Assembly (NCBI RefSeq): GCF_001984825.2
Contig: NZ_CP043318.1
Coordinates: forward strand, 3,596,001 to 3,660,000
Direction: 5' to 3'
DNA: 64,000 nucleotides
Source of the DNA: Enterobacter chengduensis
Lineage (GTDB): Bacteria > Pseudomonadota > Gammaproteobacteria > Enterobacterales > Enterobacteriaceae
How positions within the stretch are numbered: position 1 is the stretch's first letter; every line of letters begins with the position of its first letter. This document shows, piece after piece, positions 1-10,094 of this stretch. A program made the translations under genes and the position numbers. The notes under the pieces are model-generated. The model saw nothing but the letters and a program-made list of their open reading frames with translations, did not search any database and was not told the origin of the DNA.

Positions 1-654
1 CCAGCCCGCCGGGACGCCGTCCGCCACCACGGTGACTTTCGCCCCAATGGAGTCGCCCTCTTTTTTCAGGCCGCGCATCAGTTCGTCCAGCGCCTCAAGC
101 TTGTCGGCATCGGCGCAGAAGAACGGGTTTTGCTCAACCTGATCCCAGTCTTTGATCGCCAGCGGAATGTCGCCCATCTGGGTCAGACAGCCGCGAATAA
201 CGATGCCAAATTTCTGCTGCAGGTATTTCTTAGCAATGGCGCCCGCCGCGACGCGCATCGCGGTTTCACGCGCGGAAGAACGTCCGCCGCCGCGATAGTC
301 GCGGAAGCCGTACTTTTGCTCGTAGGTGTAGTCGGCGTGGCCCGGACGGAAGACGTCTTTGATGGCGCCGTAGTCCTGGGAGCGCTGGTCGGTGTTTTCG
401 ATCAGCAGGCCAATGCTGGTCCCGGTGGTGCGGCCTTCAAAGACCCCGGAGAGAATTTTGACCTGGTCCGGCTCGCGACGCTGCGTGGTGTAGCGAGAGG
501 TGCCCGGGCGACGACGGTCAAGGTCGTGCTGTAAATCGGCTTCGGTCAGCTCGATGCCTGGCGGTACGCCATCAACGATACAGCCCAGCGCCAGCCCGTG
601 CGACTCGCCAAAGGTGGTCACGCGGAATACCTGTCCAATACTGTTTCCTGCCAT
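1..654 (-). CDS. aroC: Chorismate synthase, 5' part (cut by window start)
   Basis: Chorismate synthase converts 5-enolpyruvylshikimate-3-phosphate to chorismate, the last common step of aromatic amino acid, folate and quinone synthesis, using reduced FMN. The reading frame starts [20 protein letters not shown], the family signature at the N-terminus, and continues through the [12 protein letters not shown] and [10 protein letters not shown] flavin/phosphate-binding segments. Only about the first 218 of about 360 residues lie in the window. The ATG at 652-654 is preceded by GGAG at good spacing. It follows prmB on the same strand with a gap of about 60 bp, as in E. coli. The identification is firm. 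Confidence 0.97.
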   Translation of the reverse strand, partial: MAGNSIGQVFRVTTFGESHGLALGCIVDGVPPGIELTEADLQHDLDRRRPGTSRYTTQRREPDQVKILSGVFEGRTTGTSIGLLIENTDQRSQDYGAIKDVFRPGHADYTYEQKYGFRDYRGGGRSSARETAMRVAAGAIAKKYLQQKFGIVIRGCLTQMGDIPLAIKDWDQVEQNPFFCADADKLEALDELMRGLKKEGDSIGAKVTVVADGVPAGW

Positions 655-714
655 CACGGCTCCGATGTTGTTGTTTGTGTTTGAGCGTTGTGAAACGGGC
701 CGAAGCCCGCTGGA

Positions 715-1647
715 TTAATCTTTATAGATGCTGAAGTGTTCGCGCGCGTCGAGCAGCTGCGCTTTGGTCAGCATAAAGACGCCGTCACCGCCGTTGTCGA
801 ACTCAAGCCAGGTGAACGGCACATCCGGGTACTGCTCTATCAGATGTACCATGCTGTTGCCCACTTCACAAATCAGAACGCCGTCGTCGGTCAGATAATC
901 CGGCGCGCAGGCCAGGATGCGGCGGGTCAGCTTCAGGCCGTCAGATCCTGACGCCAGACCCAGCTCCGGCTCGTGGCGATATTCGTTCGGCAGATCCGAC
1001 ATATCTTCCGCATCGACGTACGGCGGGTTGGTGACGATCAGATCGTACTGCAGCGTCGGCAGGTCGCGGAACAGGTCAGAGCGAATTGGCGTGACGTGGT
1101 GGATCAGGCCGTGCTCTTCAATGTTGTGCTCGGTGACCGCCAGCGCGTCGGTGGAGATATCGACGGCGTCCACTTCCGCTTCCGGGAAGGCGTACGCGCA
1201 GGCAATGGCGATACAGCCGCTGCCGGTACACATATCCAGAATGTGCTGCGGCTGATGGCCGATAAGGCCTTCAAAGTGGTTGTTGATCAGCTCACCAATC
1301 GGCGAGCGCGGCACCAGCACGCGTTCGTCAACATAGAACTCGTGGCCGCAGAACCAGGCTTTGTTGGTCAGGTAGGCGACCGGAATGCGTTCGTTGACGC
1401 GGCGGATCACGCGCTCAACGATGCGGTGTTTTTCGCTGGAGGTCAGGCGCGCGGTGCGCATGTCTTCCGGAATATCCAGCGGCAGATAGAGGGACGGCAG
1501 CACCAGCTGCACGGCCTCATCCCACGGGTTGTCGGTACCGTGGCCGTACCAGATATTGGCGGCGCTGAAGCGGCTAACCGACCAGCGCAACATGTCCTGT
1601 ATGGTATGCAGCTCGTTTACTGCTTCATCGACAAAAATTTTATCCAC
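715..1647 (-). CDS. prmB: Ribosomal protein uL3 glutamine methyltransferase
   Basis: PrmB transfers a methyl group from S-adenosylmethionine to the side-chain amide of a glutamine of ribosomal protein L3 (uL3) in the cytoplasm and assists 50S assembly. The 310-residue product has the usual PrmB length. It carries the SAM-binding glycine motif ([14 protein letters not shown], about residue 137) and the NPPY motif ([11 protein letters not shown]) that marks amino-group methyltransferases of the PrmA/PrmB/PrmC kind. It lies immediately upstream of aroC and divergent from smrB. The similarity to PrmC is explained by shared ancestry; the N-terminal helical domain and the neighbours favour PrmB. 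Confidence 0.95.
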   Translation of the reverse strand: MDKIFVDEAVNELHTIQDMLRWSVSRFSAANIWYGHGTDNPWDEAVQLVLPSLYLPLDIPEDMRTARLTSSEKHRIVERVIRRVNERIPVAYLTNKAWFCGHEFYVDERVLVPRSPIGELINNHFEGLIGHQPQHILDMCTGSGCIAIACAYAFPEAEVDAVDISTDALAVTEHNIEEHGLIHHVTPIRSDLFRDLPTLQYDLIVTNPPYVDAEDMSDLPNEYRHEPELGLASGSDGLKLTRRILACAPDYLTDDGVLICEVGNSMVHLIEQYPDVPFTWLEFDNGGDGVFMLTKAQLLDAREHFSIYKD

Positions 1648-1792
1648 TCTTTCCTCCAGGGCATGCTCGCATAATTTTCGGCGGCTAGTTTGCCATGAAG
1701 ACGGCGATAAATCAGCAATGACGCGTCCCGCTTGAGGTTAAAAAATGCGTTTAGTCGGGTACACTGTCGGAAATACGAGATGAGAATGACGA

Positions 1793-2344
1793 ATGAAAAA
1801 GAAAACATCGCTCAGCGAGGAGGATCAGGCGCTGTTCAGGCAGCTCATGACCGGGACGCGTAAAATCGCGCAGGACACCATTGTCCATCGCCCGCTGCGT
1901 AAAAAAATCACTGAAGTCCCGGTCAAACGGCTGCTGCAGGAGCAGGCGGATAATAGCCACTATTTTTCAGATGAATTTCAGCCGCTGCTTAACACGCAGG
2001 GCGCGGTGAAGTACGTGCGCGAAGACGTCAGCCATTTTGAGCTGAAAAAATTACGTCGCGGGGATTATTCGCCGGAGCTGTTTCTCGATCTGCACGGGTT
2101 AACGCAGATGCAGGCCAAACAGGAGCTGGGGGCGTTGATCGCCGCCTGTCGCCGCGAGCATGTTTTTTGCGCCTGCGTGATGCACGGCCACGGTAAACAT
2201 ATCCTTAAGCAGCAGACGCCGCTGTGGCTGGCTCAGCACCCGCACGTGATGGCGTTTCATCAGGCACCGAAAGAGTACGGCGGAGATGCCGCATTGCTGG
2301 TGTTGATAGAAGTAGAAGAGTGGCAGCCGCCAGAGTTGCCCTGA
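1793..2344 (+). CDS. smrB: Ribosome-rescue Smr-domain endonuclease SmrB
   Basis: SmrB recognises collided ribosomes and cleaves the mRNA between them, which lets tmRNA-mediated rescue proceed. The 183-residue protein has an N-terminal helical extension ([15 protein letters not shown]) that in E. coli docks on the ribosome. It also has a C-terminal Smr domain with the [11 protein letters not shown] motif (about residue 99) and the HGHGKHILK motif (about residue 129), which form the active site. The ATG at 1793 matches the E. coli N-terminus. It is transcribed divergently from prmB and convergently with sixA. Confidence 0.95.
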   Translation: MKKKTSLSEEDQALFRQLMTGTRKIAQDTIVHRPLRKKITEVPVKRLLQEQADNSHYFSDEFQPLLNTQGAVKYVREDVSHFELKKLRRGDYSPELFLDLHGLTQMQAKQELGALIAACRREHVFCACVMHGHGKHILKQQTPLWLAQHPHVMAFHQAPKEYGGDAALLVLIEVEEWQPPELP

Positions 2345-2350
2345 CAGCAC

Positions 2351-2375
2351 GGCGGGAAGCTGATTGCTCCCCGCC
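2351..2375. terminator. Hairpin between convergent smrB and sixA
   Basis: An imperfect inverted repeat (GGCGGGAAGC ... GCTCCCCGCC) lies in the 46-bp gap between the convergent stops of smrB and sixA. There is no clear T-run on either side, so it may be only a weak or mRNA 3'-end-protecting hairpin. Confidence 0.35.
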
Positions 2376-2390
2376 CTATCGCACGTCACG

Positions 2391-2876
2391 TCAGATCGCT
2401 TTTGCCATCTTCAGATTGCACGGACTCATTTGCCAGTTGAAGACACCTTTGCCCGTTTCGTCGAGAGAAACATTGGCAATGGCGGATGTCGTGAACATCG
2501 GCGGGGTCTCGCCCGGGCACAGCTCAGATACCAGATAGCCAACCAGTGGCAGGTGGGAAATGACCAGCGCGGAAGCGACACCTTCATTGCACAACGCCTG
2601 AAGATAAGCGCTGACAAGGCCGACATCGCCACAAGGGGTGAGTTCAGGAAGAACATCCACGCTGGACGGCAGGTTCATACACTCCCCTACCACGTCCAAC
2701 GTCTGTTCTGCGCGCAGGAACGGACTCACCAGAACGCGCTCGATGTCCACTTTTTGACCGTTAAGCCAGTTCGCCATCAGACGAGATTCGTCGCAGCCAC
2801 AGACGGTCAAAGGACGTACTGAGTCACTGGCGGCATCGAGTGCCGCGTCGCCGTGACGCATGATAAAAACTTGCAT
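2391..2876 (-). CDS. sixA: Phosphohistidine phosphatase SixA
   Basis: SixA removes phosphate from phosphohistidine. It was first described on ArcB and later shown to act on NPr of the nitrogen phosphotransferase system. The 161-residue product starts MQVFIMRHGDAALDAASD; RHG contains the catalytic histidine of the histidine phosphatase superfamily (H8). The VLVSPFLRAEQTL segment supplies the second conserved arginine. Length and position (between smrB and fadJ) are those of E. coli. Confidence 0.95.
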   Translation of the reverse strand: MQVFIMRHGDAALDAASDSVRPLTVCGCDESRLMANWLNGQKVDIERVLVSPFLRAEQTLDVVGECMNLPSSVDVLPELTPCGDVGLVSAYLQALCNEGVASALVISHLPLVGYLVSELCPGETPPMFTTSAIANVSLDETGKGVFNWQMSPCNLKMAKAI

Positions 2877-3085
2877 ATTGCACCGCTTTTGTTAACCAGA
2901 ATCACCGGCGTTAACTACCCGCGATAGATGCTATGAGGTAGAAAACCCGATGGCCGGGCATTGTGCCTGATCCATTCGGTGAATGAAACGCTGTTTTTTA
3001 CCTCAATGGCGTAAGTATAGTCAATCTCTGTTTACAAAATCGCCAGAACAGGTTCATTTACTTTAGGATTTACCCTTCTTTGACC

Positions 3086-5233
3086 TCAGCTTACGAGGAC
3101 AGTTTCCCTTGCAGGCCAAAATGTCTGGCCTCGTTCCGCCATCTGCAATAATTCGTCACACGGTGTGAACCGCGGACCATATTGCGACGCCAAACGCTGC
3201 AGGATCGCAACCACTTCACCCGCGCCGAGCGTATCCATATAACGGAACGGGCCGCCAAGAAACGGCGGGAAACCAATGCCAAATACCGCGCCGATGTCGC
3301 CGTCGCGCGCGCTCCCGATGACCTTTTCACCAAAGCAGCGCGCCGCTTCATTGAGCATCATCATTACGCAGCGCTCTGCACACTGAACGGCGGACAGTTT
3401 TCCCTGCCCCGAGGTCGAAATAAGCCCATAAACCGAAGGGTCGACCTGTTTCTTGCTTTTACGCCCTTTCGCGCCGTAAAGATAGAAACCGCGTTCATTT
3501 TTTCTGCCTTTGCGATCGTCCTTCAAAATTGCAGAAACAATGTTTGCAGGCGGGCTAAAACGATCGCCATAAGCCGCCTCCAGTACAGGTATAATTTTAG
3601 TGCCGGTGTCTATTCCCACCTCATCCAAAAGTTGGATTGGGCCAACGGGGAAACCAAACTTCACCAGCGACTCGTCGACGTGCTCGATCTTCTCGCCTTC
3701 CGTCAGCAGCCGCATGGCTTCATTAATGTAGGGAGCCAGAATGCGGTTAACGTAGAAGCCGGCTTTATCTGCAACCACGATCGGCGTTTTGCCCTGCTTC
3801 TTCGCAAGCTTGACCACCGTGGCGATGGTTTGCGGGCTGGTGGTCGCGTGGGGAATAACCTCCACCAGCGGCATTTTTTCGACCGGGCTAAAGAAGTGCA
3901 GCCCTATCACCTGCTCCGGACGCGCGGCGTTTGCCGCGATATCGCCAATAGGTAATGACGACGTATTGGAGGCGAAAATAGTGTGCGGCGCGCAGCGTTG
4001 CTCAACGTCTGCCACCATCTGCTGCTTAAGCGCCAGATCTTCAAATACGGCTTCAATCACCAGGTCGCGGTGCGCAAAACCGCTGTAATCCGTCGTACCG
4101 GAGATCATCGCCAGGGTTTTATCACGCTCGCTTGCCTTGATATGGCGGCGTTTGACTTTTTGATCAAGGCTCTGCCAGCTGTACTGCAGCGCGTGATTGA
4201 TTCCCTTAGGATTAATGTCTTTGATGCGTACAGGCAGTTTGCCTTTGCTGGCGGTAACAAACGCGATACCGCCGCCCATGAGCCCCCCGCCGAGTACGCC
4301 AATGGCGCGCAGCGGTGCGGGTTCAGCCTCGCTGCCGGGATCTTTTTTCACGTCCGTGCTGGCGAAGAAGATACTGCGCAGCGCCCGGGACTGCGGCGTC
4401 ATCGCCAGTTCACCAAAGGCTTTGGCCTCCGCGGCATAGCCGCTGCTGCTTCCCTGGGCCAACCCGGTCTCAATGACCTCCAGGATCCGCTTTGCCGCCG
4501 GGTAGTTACCTTTGGTTTTTTGTTCGGTCTTTTTGCCCACCATGTTGAACAGGAACGCTCTCCCCAGCGGGCCGGCCAGCACGCGCTCGCGAACCGGCAG
4601 AGGACGTTTTGCCTGACGCCCTTTCAGCGCAAGCTCAACGGCGGCCTCCAGCAAAATGGACTGCGGCACGACGTCATCGACCAGACCGGCTTTCAGCGCC
4701 TGACGGGCACGCAGCTGTTTACCGGTTAAGATCATCTCCAGCGCCGTGCTGACGCCCACCAGGCGCGGCAGCCGCTGCGTTCCGCCGGAACCGGGCAGGA
4801 GTCCTAATTGCACCTCTGGCAGGCCGAGAATGGTTTTCGCATCGTCGGTACAAATGCGGCTGTGGCAGGCCAGCGCCAGCTCAAGTCCGCCGCCCAGACA
4901 GGCGCCGTGGATCGCTGCGATAACCGGGATCGGCAGGCCGTTGATCTCGGCCATCACCTGCTGGCCCTGACGCGCCAGCTCTTCGGCTTCCAGCGCGCTT
5001 TGCGCCCGGGCGATCATGTTGATATCGGCCCCGGCGATAAAGTTATCCGGCTTGGCGGAGATAAACACCAGGCCGCGAATGGCTTTGTTGTCGCGGATCT
5101 GCTTTAGCATCGCGCGCACCTGAACGCCAAATTCGGCCTTCAGGGTATTCATCTTTTCATCAGGCACATCAATAGTGATAACGGCCACGTTGTCGAGGCG
5201 AACCGTCAGATTAAATGCAGATGGCATATCCAT
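3086..5233 (-). CDS. fadJ: Fatty acid oxidation complex alpha subunit (anaerobic) FadJ
   Basis: FadJ is a bifunctional enoyl-CoA hydratase and 3-hydroxyacyl-CoA dehydrogenase of the beta-oxidation complex that works with FadI, mainly under anaerobic conditions. The 715-residue protein has an N-terminal crotonase domain with the oxyanion-hole segment [20 protein letters not shown] (about residue 105). An NAD-binding domain follows ([14 protein letters not shown], about residue 311; then the [12 protein letters not shown] region), and then a C-terminal dehydrogenase domain. Its ATG overlaps the fadI stop by one base (TAATG), so the two are translationally coupled. The FadR-like site upstream of fadI should control both. 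Confidence 0.97.
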   Translation of the reverse strand: MDMPSAFNLTVRLDNVAVITIDVPDEKMNTLKAEFGVQVRAMLKQIRDNKAIRGLVFISAKPDNFIAGADINMIARAQSALEAEELARQGQQVMAEINGLPIPVIAAIHGACLGGGLELALACHSRICTDDAKTILGLPEVQLGLLPGSGGTQRLPRLVGVSTALEMILTGKQLRARQALKAGLVDDVVPQSILLEAAVELALKGRQAKRPLPVRERVLAGPLGRAFLFNMVGKKTEQKTKGNYPAAKRILEVIETGLAQGSSSGYAAEAKAFGELAMTPQSRALRSIFFASTDVKKDPGSEAEPAPLRAIGVLGGGLMGGGIAFVTASKGKLPVRIKDINPKGINHALQYSWQSLDQKVKRRHIKASERDKTLAMISGTTDYSGFAHRDLVIEAVFEDLALKQQMVADVEQRCAPHTIFASNTSSLPIGDIAANAARPEQVIGLHFFSPVEKMPLVEVIPHATTSPQTIATVVKLAKKQGKTPIVVADKAGFYVNRILAPYINEAMRLLTEGEKIEHVDESLVKFGFPVGPIQLLDEVGIDTGTKIIPVLEAAYGDRFSPPANIVSAILKDDRKGRKNERGFYLYGAKGRKSKKQVDPSVYGLISTSGQGKLSAVQCAERCVMMMLNEAARCFGEKVIGSARDGDIGAVFGIGFPPFLGGPFRYMDTLGAGEVVAILQRLASQYGPRFTPCDELLQMAERGQTFWPARETVLVS

Positions 5234-6543
5234 TATTCAGCCTCCAGAACCATTGCTGCGCCGAGGCCGCCCGCCGCACAGGCGGTAACAAGGCCAAACC
5301 CGCCGCCGCGGCGACGGAGTTCATGTAATGTTTGCGTGATCATCCTCGCCCCCGTGGCGGCAAACGGATGTCCGTAGGCGATAGACCCGCCAAGCACGTT
5401 GAATTTACTCTGATCCACTTCGCCCGTGGCATGGGCGCGGCCCAGCACATCGCGCGCGAAGCGCTCGCTTGCCAGCAGCTGTACGTTTGCCAGGGTTTGT
5501 GCGGCGAAGGCTTCGTGCATATCAATCAGGGTTAAATCAGCCAGCGTCAGCCCCGCGCGATCCAGCGCCAGCGGCGTGGACCAGGCCGGTCCCAACAGCA
5601 TGTCCTGCCAGACGTCAATCGCGGTGAAGGCATAGCTGCGCAAATAGCCCAGAGGGGTGATGCCCAGCTCTTTCGCGCGGGATTCGGTCATCAGGATCAC
5701 GGCGGCGGCACCATCCGTCAGCGGCGTACTGTTCGCCGCCGTCACCGTACCGTGCTTGCGGTCAAATGCCGGACGCAGTTTGGCGTAATCCGCAAGGGTT
5801 GAGGTGCCGCGAATATTGTTGTCCTCCGCGAGCGGTTCGCGATAGGGCGGGATGTAGGCGGTCATGACCTCGTCGGTCAGCTTGCCTTCCGACCAGGCTT
5901 TTGCCGCCAGCTGATGTGAACGATGCGCCAGGGCATCCTGCTGTTCACGGGTAATGCCGTAGGTTTTCGCCATCTGCTCGGCGGTATCGCCCATGCGCAG
6001 GCCGGTGGAATATTCCGCGACGGCAGGCGGTACGGGCATAAGGTCGCGCAGGCGTAAACGCGAGAAGAGTTTGAGTTTCTGACCCGTCGTACGGGCTTTG
6101 TTGGCATCCACCAGGATACGCGCAAGCTTTTTACTCACCCCAATTGGCAGCACCGAAGAGGAGTCTGCCCCACCTGCAATCCCGGCGCGAATCGTGCCCG
6201 CCATCAGGCTTTCGGCGACGTTAGCCACGGCCTGGAAACTGGTTGCGCAGGCGCGGCTGACGCTGTAGGCGTCGGTATGCACGTTCATCCCGGTACCGAG
6301 GACGATTTCTCGCGCAATATTGGGGGCTTCGGGCATCTGTACAACCTGGCCGAACACCAGCTGTTCGATGACCTCCGGCGGAATTTCGCTGCGAGCCAGC
6401 ATCTCCCCCACTACCATTTTCCCCAGGTCGACGGCCGGTATGCCATGAAACGCCGTTGCCTGACGCGCAAAGGGCGTGCGCAATCCACTGACTATGGCAA
6501 TGCGATCGCCCTGACGGGTAATAAGCGGTAATGCCTGACTCAT
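5233..6543 (-). CDS. fadI: 3-ketoacyl-CoA thiolase FadI
   Basis: FadI cleaves 3-ketoacyl-CoA with CoA to give acetyl-CoA and a shortened acyl-CoA, the last step of each beta-oxidation cycle. The 436-residue protein has the thiolase layout: the nucleophilic cysteine in [12 protein letters not shown] (about residue 98), the histidine-bearing [17 protein letters not shown] segment near residue 385, and the C-terminal [10 protein letters not shown] motif with the second cysteine. It is the first gene of a fadI-fadJ operon, with a predicted FadR operator just upstream of the start. Confidence 0.97.
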   Translation of the reverse strand: MSQALPLITRQGDRIAIVSGLRTPFARQATAFHGIPAVDLGKMVVGEMLARSEIPPEVIEQLVFGQVVQMPEAPNIAREIVLGTGMNVHTDAYSVSRACATSFQAVANVAESLMAGTIRAGIAGGADSSSVLPIGVSKKLARILVDANKARTTGQKLKLFSRLRLRDLMPVPPAVAEYSTGLRMGDTAEQMAKTYGITREQQDALAHRSHQLAAKAWSEGKLTDEVMTAYIPPYREPLAEDNNIRGTSTLADYAKLRPAFDRKHGTVTAANSTPLTDGAAAVILMTESRAKELGITPLGYLRSYAFTAIDVWQDMLLGPAWSTPLALDRAGLTLADLTLIDMHEAFAAQTLANVQLLASERFARDVLGRAHATGEVDQSKFNVLGGSIAYGHPFAATGARMITQTLHELRRRGGGFGLVTACAAGGLGAAMVLEAE

Positions 6544-6576
6544 AACACTCCCCTGTAAAAAATTTACGCAAATATA

Positions 6577-6593
6577 AAGTGGTCTGACCTGAT
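6577..6593. promoter_or_regulatory. Putative FadR operator upstream of fadI
   Basis: The sequence AAGTGGTCTGACCTGAT matches the FadR consensus core TGGTCNGACCNG and lies 34-50 bp upstream of the fadI start. FadR represses beta-oxidation genes until long-chain acyl-CoA binds it. Binding here is inferred from the match and from known regulation of fadIJ. Confidence 0.7.
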
Positions 6594-6692
6594 AATAGTC
6601 TTAACCATTTTTTTACATTCAGCCAATCAGGGAAACGAAAAAGTGCGAGCTAAAACACAGAGAAGAAAAAGAAAATGCTCCGAGGTAAAAGC

Positions 6693-6722
6693 AAAACGGT
6701 AACCCGTAGGTTACCGTTTTTA
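6693..6722. terminator. Hairpin terminator between fadI and the IS element
   Basis: A perfect 12-bp stem (AAAACGGTAACC/GGTTACCGTTTT) with loop CGTA is followed by T residues on the plus strand. It also has a TTTT tail on the minus strand. Before the IS insertion it probably ended yfcZ transcription ahead of fadI; now the IS lies between them. Confidence 0.7.
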
Positions 6723-6730
6723 ATGTTTGC

Positions 6731-6746
6731 GCCCTCTCCCTGTGGG
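6731..6746. repeat. Left half of a GC-rich palindromic repeat split by the IS
   Basis: Removing the IS and one copy of its target duplication restores GCCCTCTCCCTGTGGGAGAGGG (left arm here, right arm from 8032). This is a palindrome with stem CCCTCTCCC/GGGAGAGGG, followed by GTCGGGGTGAGGGC. This is a dispersed intergenic palindrome common in Enterobacter and Klebsiella (recalled, not searched). A related hairpin lies at 60370-60393. Confidence 0.65.
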
Positions 6747-8031
6747 TGTACAGTCCGGGGACATAGTGAACACTTGTTCGGGGACATGGTAGACACTTAC
6801 AACTAAGGCATAAGAACCCGTTTATGGAGTCGCTTATGCCCTGGGATGCGAGAGATACCATGTCATTACGTACCGAGTTTGTTTTGTTCGCCTCGCAGGA
6901 CGGGGCGAACATCCGTTCCCTCTGCCGTCGCTTCGGCATTTCACCTGCTACCGGCTACAAGTGGCTTCAGCGCTGGGCTGTCGAGGGCGAACCCGGCCTG
7001 CAGGACCGCCCCCGCACGCCGCATCATTCCCCCAACCGCTCGTCTGACGACGTCACCGCCCTGCTGCGCATGGCACATGAGCGTCATGAACGCTGGGGCG
7101 CCCGCAAGATTAAGCGCTGGCTGGAAGACCAGGGACACCGTATGCCTGCCTTCAGCACTGTCCATAACCTGATGGCCCGTCACGGCCTGCTGCCCGGCAC
7201 GGCTCCGGGTATTCCGGCCACCGGACGGTTCGAACATGACGCCCCGAACCGGCTCTGGCAGATGGATTTTAAGGGGCACTTCCCCTTTGGCGGCGGCCGT
7301 TGCCATCCGCTCACCCTGCTCGACGACCACTCCCGTTTTTCCCTGTGCCTCACACACTGTACCGATGAACGGCGTGAGACCGTGCAGCAACAGCTGGTCA
7401 GCGTCTTTGAACGCTACGGCCTGCCGGACCGGATGACGATGGATAACGGCTCACCGTGGGGCGACACCACCGGCACCTGGACGGCGCTGGAGCTGTGGCT
7501 GATGCGCCACGGTATCCGGGTGGGCCACTCCCGGCCTTATCATCCGCAGACGCAGGGCAAGCTGGAGCGTTTTCACCGCAGCCTGAAGGCGGAAGTGCTG
7601 CAGGGGAAATGGTTCGCGGACAGCGGCGAGCTGCAGCGTGCCTTCGACCACTGGCGGACGGTCTATAACCTTGAACGCCCGCACGAGGCGCTGGATATGG
7701 CGGTCCCGGCCTCACGCTATCAGCCGTCTGGGCGGCAGTACAGCGGCAGCGTGACGCCCCCGGAATACGATGAAGGTGTGCTGGTCAGGAAAGTGGATAT
7801 CAGCGGGAAGCTGAGCTTACAGGGAGCCAGTCTGAATGCAGGAAAGGCGTTCAGGGGAGAACGGGTGGGGCTGAAGGAGACGCAGGAGGATGGCTGCTAT
7901 GAAGTGTGGTGGTACAGCACGAAAGTGGGGGTGATCGACCTGAAGAAAAAGTCGATCACCATGGGTAAAGGATGTTAAAAAGTGTTCACCATGTCCCCGA
8001 ACACCTGTCTACCATGTCCCCGGACCGTACA
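6747..8031. mobile_element. Complete IS481-family insertion sequence, 1285 bp
   Basis: Both ends carry imperfect terminal inverted repeats beginning TGTACRGTCCGGGGACAT. The left end reads TGTACAGTCCGGGGACAT and the right end, read inward, TGTACGGTCCGGGGACAT. A second subterminal repeat, GTTCGGGGACATGG, is found at each end. The element is flanked by a 5-bp direct repeat GTGGG (6742-6746 and 8032-8036), the target-site duplication. It contains one intact transposase gene. Intact ends, duplication and gene suggest a recent and possibly still active insertion. The exact IS name cannot be given without a database. Confidence 0.9.
6836..7978 (+). CDS. IS481-family DDE transposase
   Basis: The protein has an N-terminal helix-turn-helix region (CRRFGISPATGYKWLQRW) and an integrase-like catalytic core. 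The DDE triad is visible as D in LWQMDFKGHF, D in MTMDNGSPWG and E in GKLERFHRSLKAE, with a C-terminal domain after it. Two in-frame ATGs (6824 and 6836) are possible; the start at MPWDARDTMSLR is chosen because this N-terminus is usual in relatives. No frameshift is seen, consistent with the single-ORF organisation of IS481. About 380 residues is a normal length. Confidence 0.9.
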   Translation: MPWDARDTMSLRTEFVLFASQDGANIRSLCRRFGISPATGYKWLQRWAVEGEPGLQDRPRTPHHSPNRSSDDVTALLRMAHERHERWGARKIKRWLEDQGHRMPAFSTVHNLMARHGLLPGTAPGIPATGRFEHDAPNRLWQMDFKGHFPFGGGRCHPLTLLDDHSRFSLCLTHCTDERRETVQQQLVSVFERYGLPDRMTMDNGSPWGDTTGTWTALELWLMRHGIRVGHSRPYHPQTQGKLERFHRSLKAEVLQGKWFADSGELQRAFDHWRTVYNLERPHEALDMAVPASRYQPSGRQYSGSVTPPEYDEGVLVRKVDISGKLSLQGASLNAGKAFRGERVGLKETQEDGCYEVWWYSTKVGVIDLKKKSITMGKGC

Positions 8032-8070
8032 GTGGGAGAGGGTCGGGGTGAGGGCATCAGGCCGCAGAAA

Positions 8071-8355
8071 TTAACGCAGACCCAGCTGGAAAATCAGCGT
8101 TTCTGCTTCGCAGGCGAAGACAAAGTCGATGTCCAGCTTCACGCCGCCTTCCACTTCGGTAAAGGTAGACTTGATTTCACACGGATCGGATTCAACATCA
8201 CGCGCACGCTTGCTCAGCGCGGCCAGGGTTTCTTCCGCGTCAGCGCGGTTGGTGAATACACGGCTGTAAGAGGCGGTGCAATCGGTGTTGTCCATGATGG
8301 TACCAACATCCATACAGCAGCAAACCGGGGTTTCATCAGCACTGCATTTACTCAT
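8071..8355 (-). CDS. yfcZ: YfcZ/YiiS-family protein of unknown function (DUF406)
   Basis: A 94-residue acidic protein with an N-terminal cysteine cluster (KCSADETPVCCCMDVGTIMD) typical of the YfcZ/YiiS family. No biochemical role is established. It is transcribed divergently from fadL, as in E. coli. The IS481 element begins only about 40 bp beyond its stop codon, so its 3' untranslated region and original terminator are separated from it. Confidence 0.93.
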   Translation of the reverse strand: MSKCSADETPVCCCMDVGTIMDNTDCTASYSRVFTNRADAEETLAALSKRARDVESDPCEIKSTFTEVEGGVKLDIDFVFACEAETLIFQLGLR

Positions 8356-8462
8356 AGCTCAATTTCCTCTGTATTCGCGCAGCGCGCGAGATAAACACGA
8401 TGCTGCTATTTTACGCCCCGGCGCGGGCTCTCTCCAGCCGTTAATGGCGCAAAATCGGATAA

Positions 8463-8478
8463 GTGACCAATATCACAC
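8463..8478. promoter_or_regulatory. CRP-like site in the yfcZ-fadL intergenic region
   Basis: AGTGACCAATATCACA fits the CRP palindrome TGTGA-N6-TCACA at nine of ten core positions. It lies about 140 bp upstream of the fadL promoter, on the yfcZ side. CRP control of fadL is known in E. coli; binding at this exact site is inference. Confidence 0.5.
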
Positions 8479-8589
8479 TAAAAAATGATCTAAAACAAAA
8501 ACCACCCTTTTGGGTGAGTCGCGATGGTCACAATTTTGCCAACCAGATCTCGTTTCACGAAACATGTTTGAAAATATTAATAAACAAAC

Positions 8590-8641
8590 TTGCAACATTC
8601 AGGCTGGTCGGACCTATACTCTGGCCACTGGTCTGATTTGT
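8590..8641 (+). promoter_or_regulatory. fadL promoter with two FadR operators
   Basis: A -35-like TTGCAA (8590-8595) and a -10 TATACT (8615-8620) precede fadL. GGCTGGTCGGACCTA (8602-8616) and CCACTGGTCTGATTTGT (8625-8641) correspond to the two FadR sites known at E. coli fadL, the first over the promoter core and the second just downstream. They predict repression relieved by long-chain acyl-CoA. The 366-bp gap between yfcZ and fadL holds these sites and no gene. Confidence 0.75.
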
Positions 8642-8727
8642 CTGTCATACCTCAGACCCTACACTTCGCGCTCCTGTTACGGTATGTAACAATTATTGAA
8701 TAAAAATAACTCAATGAGGTTATGGTC

Positions 8728-10050
8728 ATGAGCCAGAAAACCCTGTTCAACAAGACTGCGCTGGCAGTCGCAGTGGCACTCGTCTCCACTTCCGCCTGGT
8801 CAGCGGGCTTTCAGTTAAACGAATTTTCTTCCTCTGGCCTTGGCCGTGCGTATTCCGGGGAAGGCGCTATTGCGGATGATGCGGGCAACGCGAGTCGCAA
8901 CCCTGCATTAATCATGATGTTCGATCGTCCGACATTCTCTGCCGGTGCTATTTTTGTCGATCCAGGGGTTGATATCTCTGGCCGTTCACCGACAGGCGCC
9001 AATCTGAAAGCGGATAACATTGCCCCAACGGCATGGGTTCCAAACATGCACTTCGTGGCGCCGATTAACGACCAGTTCGGCTGGGGCGCATCCGTAACCT
9101 CAAACTACGGTTTAGCAACCGAGTTCAATAACGACTATGCAGCTGGGGCTTTCGGCGGTAAAACCGACCTGGAAACTCTGAACCTGAACCTGAGCGGTGC
9201 TTACCGTCTGGATAACCACTGGAGTTTCGGCGTTGGCTTTGACGCTGTGTATGCAAAAGCGAAGATCGAACGCTACGCGGGCGACCTGGGCAAAGTCGTC
9301 GCGGGCTCAGGCGCACTGCCGCCAGCCCTGGCGCGTCAAGTTGCGGGTATCCCGGCAGACACTCAGATCGCGTATCTGAAGGGTGATGAGTGGGGCTTTG
9401 GCTGGAACGCCGGTATCCTTTATGAAATCGATAAAAACAACCGTTACGGCTTTACCTACCGTTCCGAAGTTAAAATCGACTTTGATGGCGATTACAAGAG
9501 CAGCCTCCCTTCAGCTTATAACCAGATCCTCGGCAACTTCGGTCTGCCGATGGGAACCAATGGCCAAACCACTGGCGGCTCTCTGAGCCTGCACCTCCCT
9601 GAAATGTGGGAACTGTCAGGTTATAACAAAGTGGCTCCACAGTGGGCTGTCCACTATAGCCTGACCTACACCAGCTGGAGCCAGTTCCAGGAACTTAAGG
9701 CGACCAACAGCAATGGCGACACGCTCTTCTATAAAGATGAAAGCTTCCGTGATGCTTACCGCATCGCGCTGGGGACTACCTACTATATGGATGACAACTG
9801 GACCTTCCGTACCGGTATTGCCTTCGATGACAGTCCGGTACCCGCTGACAAACGTTCTATTTCCATTCCCGATCAGGACCGCTTCTGGCTGAGCGCGGGT
9901 GCGACTTATGCATTCAACAAAGACGCCTCTGTTGATGCCGGCATCTCTTATATGCACGGTCAAAAAGTTAACTTTAAGGAAGGTCCTTATGAGTTCTCTT
10001 CCGAAGGTAAAGCCTGGCTGTACGGCATGAACTTCAACTACGCGTTCTAA
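8728..10050 (+). CDS. fadL: Long-chain fatty acid outer membrane transporter FadL
   Basis: FadL is a 14-stranded beta-barrel that binds exogenous long-chain fatty acids at the cell surface and lets them pass into the outer membrane; it is also a phage T2 receptor in E. coli. A signal peptide ends at SAWSA, and mature residues [20 protein letters not shown] match the family's N-terminal hatch segment. The C-terminal FNYAF ends in the aromatic barrel-assembly signal. Of two close ATGs (8722 and 8728), the second is preferred because GAGG lies at better distance from it. It is the entry step for the fadIJ pathway next door. Confidence 0.96.
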   Translation: MSQKTLFNKTALAVAVALVSTSAWSAGFQLNEFSSSGLGRAYSGEGAIADDAGNASRNPALIMMFDRPTFSAGAIFVDPGVDISGRSPTGANLKADNIAPTAWVPNMHFVAPINDQFGWGASVTSNYGLATEFNNDYAAGAFGGKTDLETLNLNLSGAYRLDNHWSFGVGFDAVYAKAKIERYAGDLGKVVAGSGALPPALARQVAGIPADTQIAYLKGDEWGFGWNAGILYEIDKNNRYGFTYRSEVKIDFDGDYKSSLPSAYNQILGNFGLPMGTNGQTTGGSLSLHLPEMWELSGYNKVAPQWAVHYSLTYTSWSQFQELKATNSNGDTLFYKDESFRDAYRIALGTTYYMDDNWTFRTGIAFDDSPVPADKRSISIPDQDRFWLSAGATYAFNKDASVDAGISYMHGQKVNFKEGPYEFSSEGKAWLYGMNFNYAF

Positions 10051-10062
10051 TCGCGCTTGAAT

Positions 10063-10094
10063 CAAAAAAGGTGAGCATCGCTCACCTTTTTTAT
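10063..10094. terminator. Bidirectional terminator between fadL and mlaA
   Basis: The palindrome AAAAAAGGTGAGC-ATC-GCTCACCTTTTTT has a T-run on both strands and sits between the convergent ends of fadL and mlaA. Confidence 0.9.

Noticed and set aside
973..1674. Long plus-strand open frame (233 codons) opposite prmB
   Set aside because: It is the antisense shadow of prmB, with no family motifs; prmB is fully supported.
3983..4729. Plus-strand open frame of 248 codons opposite fadJ
   Set aside because: Antisense to a well-conserved enzyme gene and without recognisable protein features.
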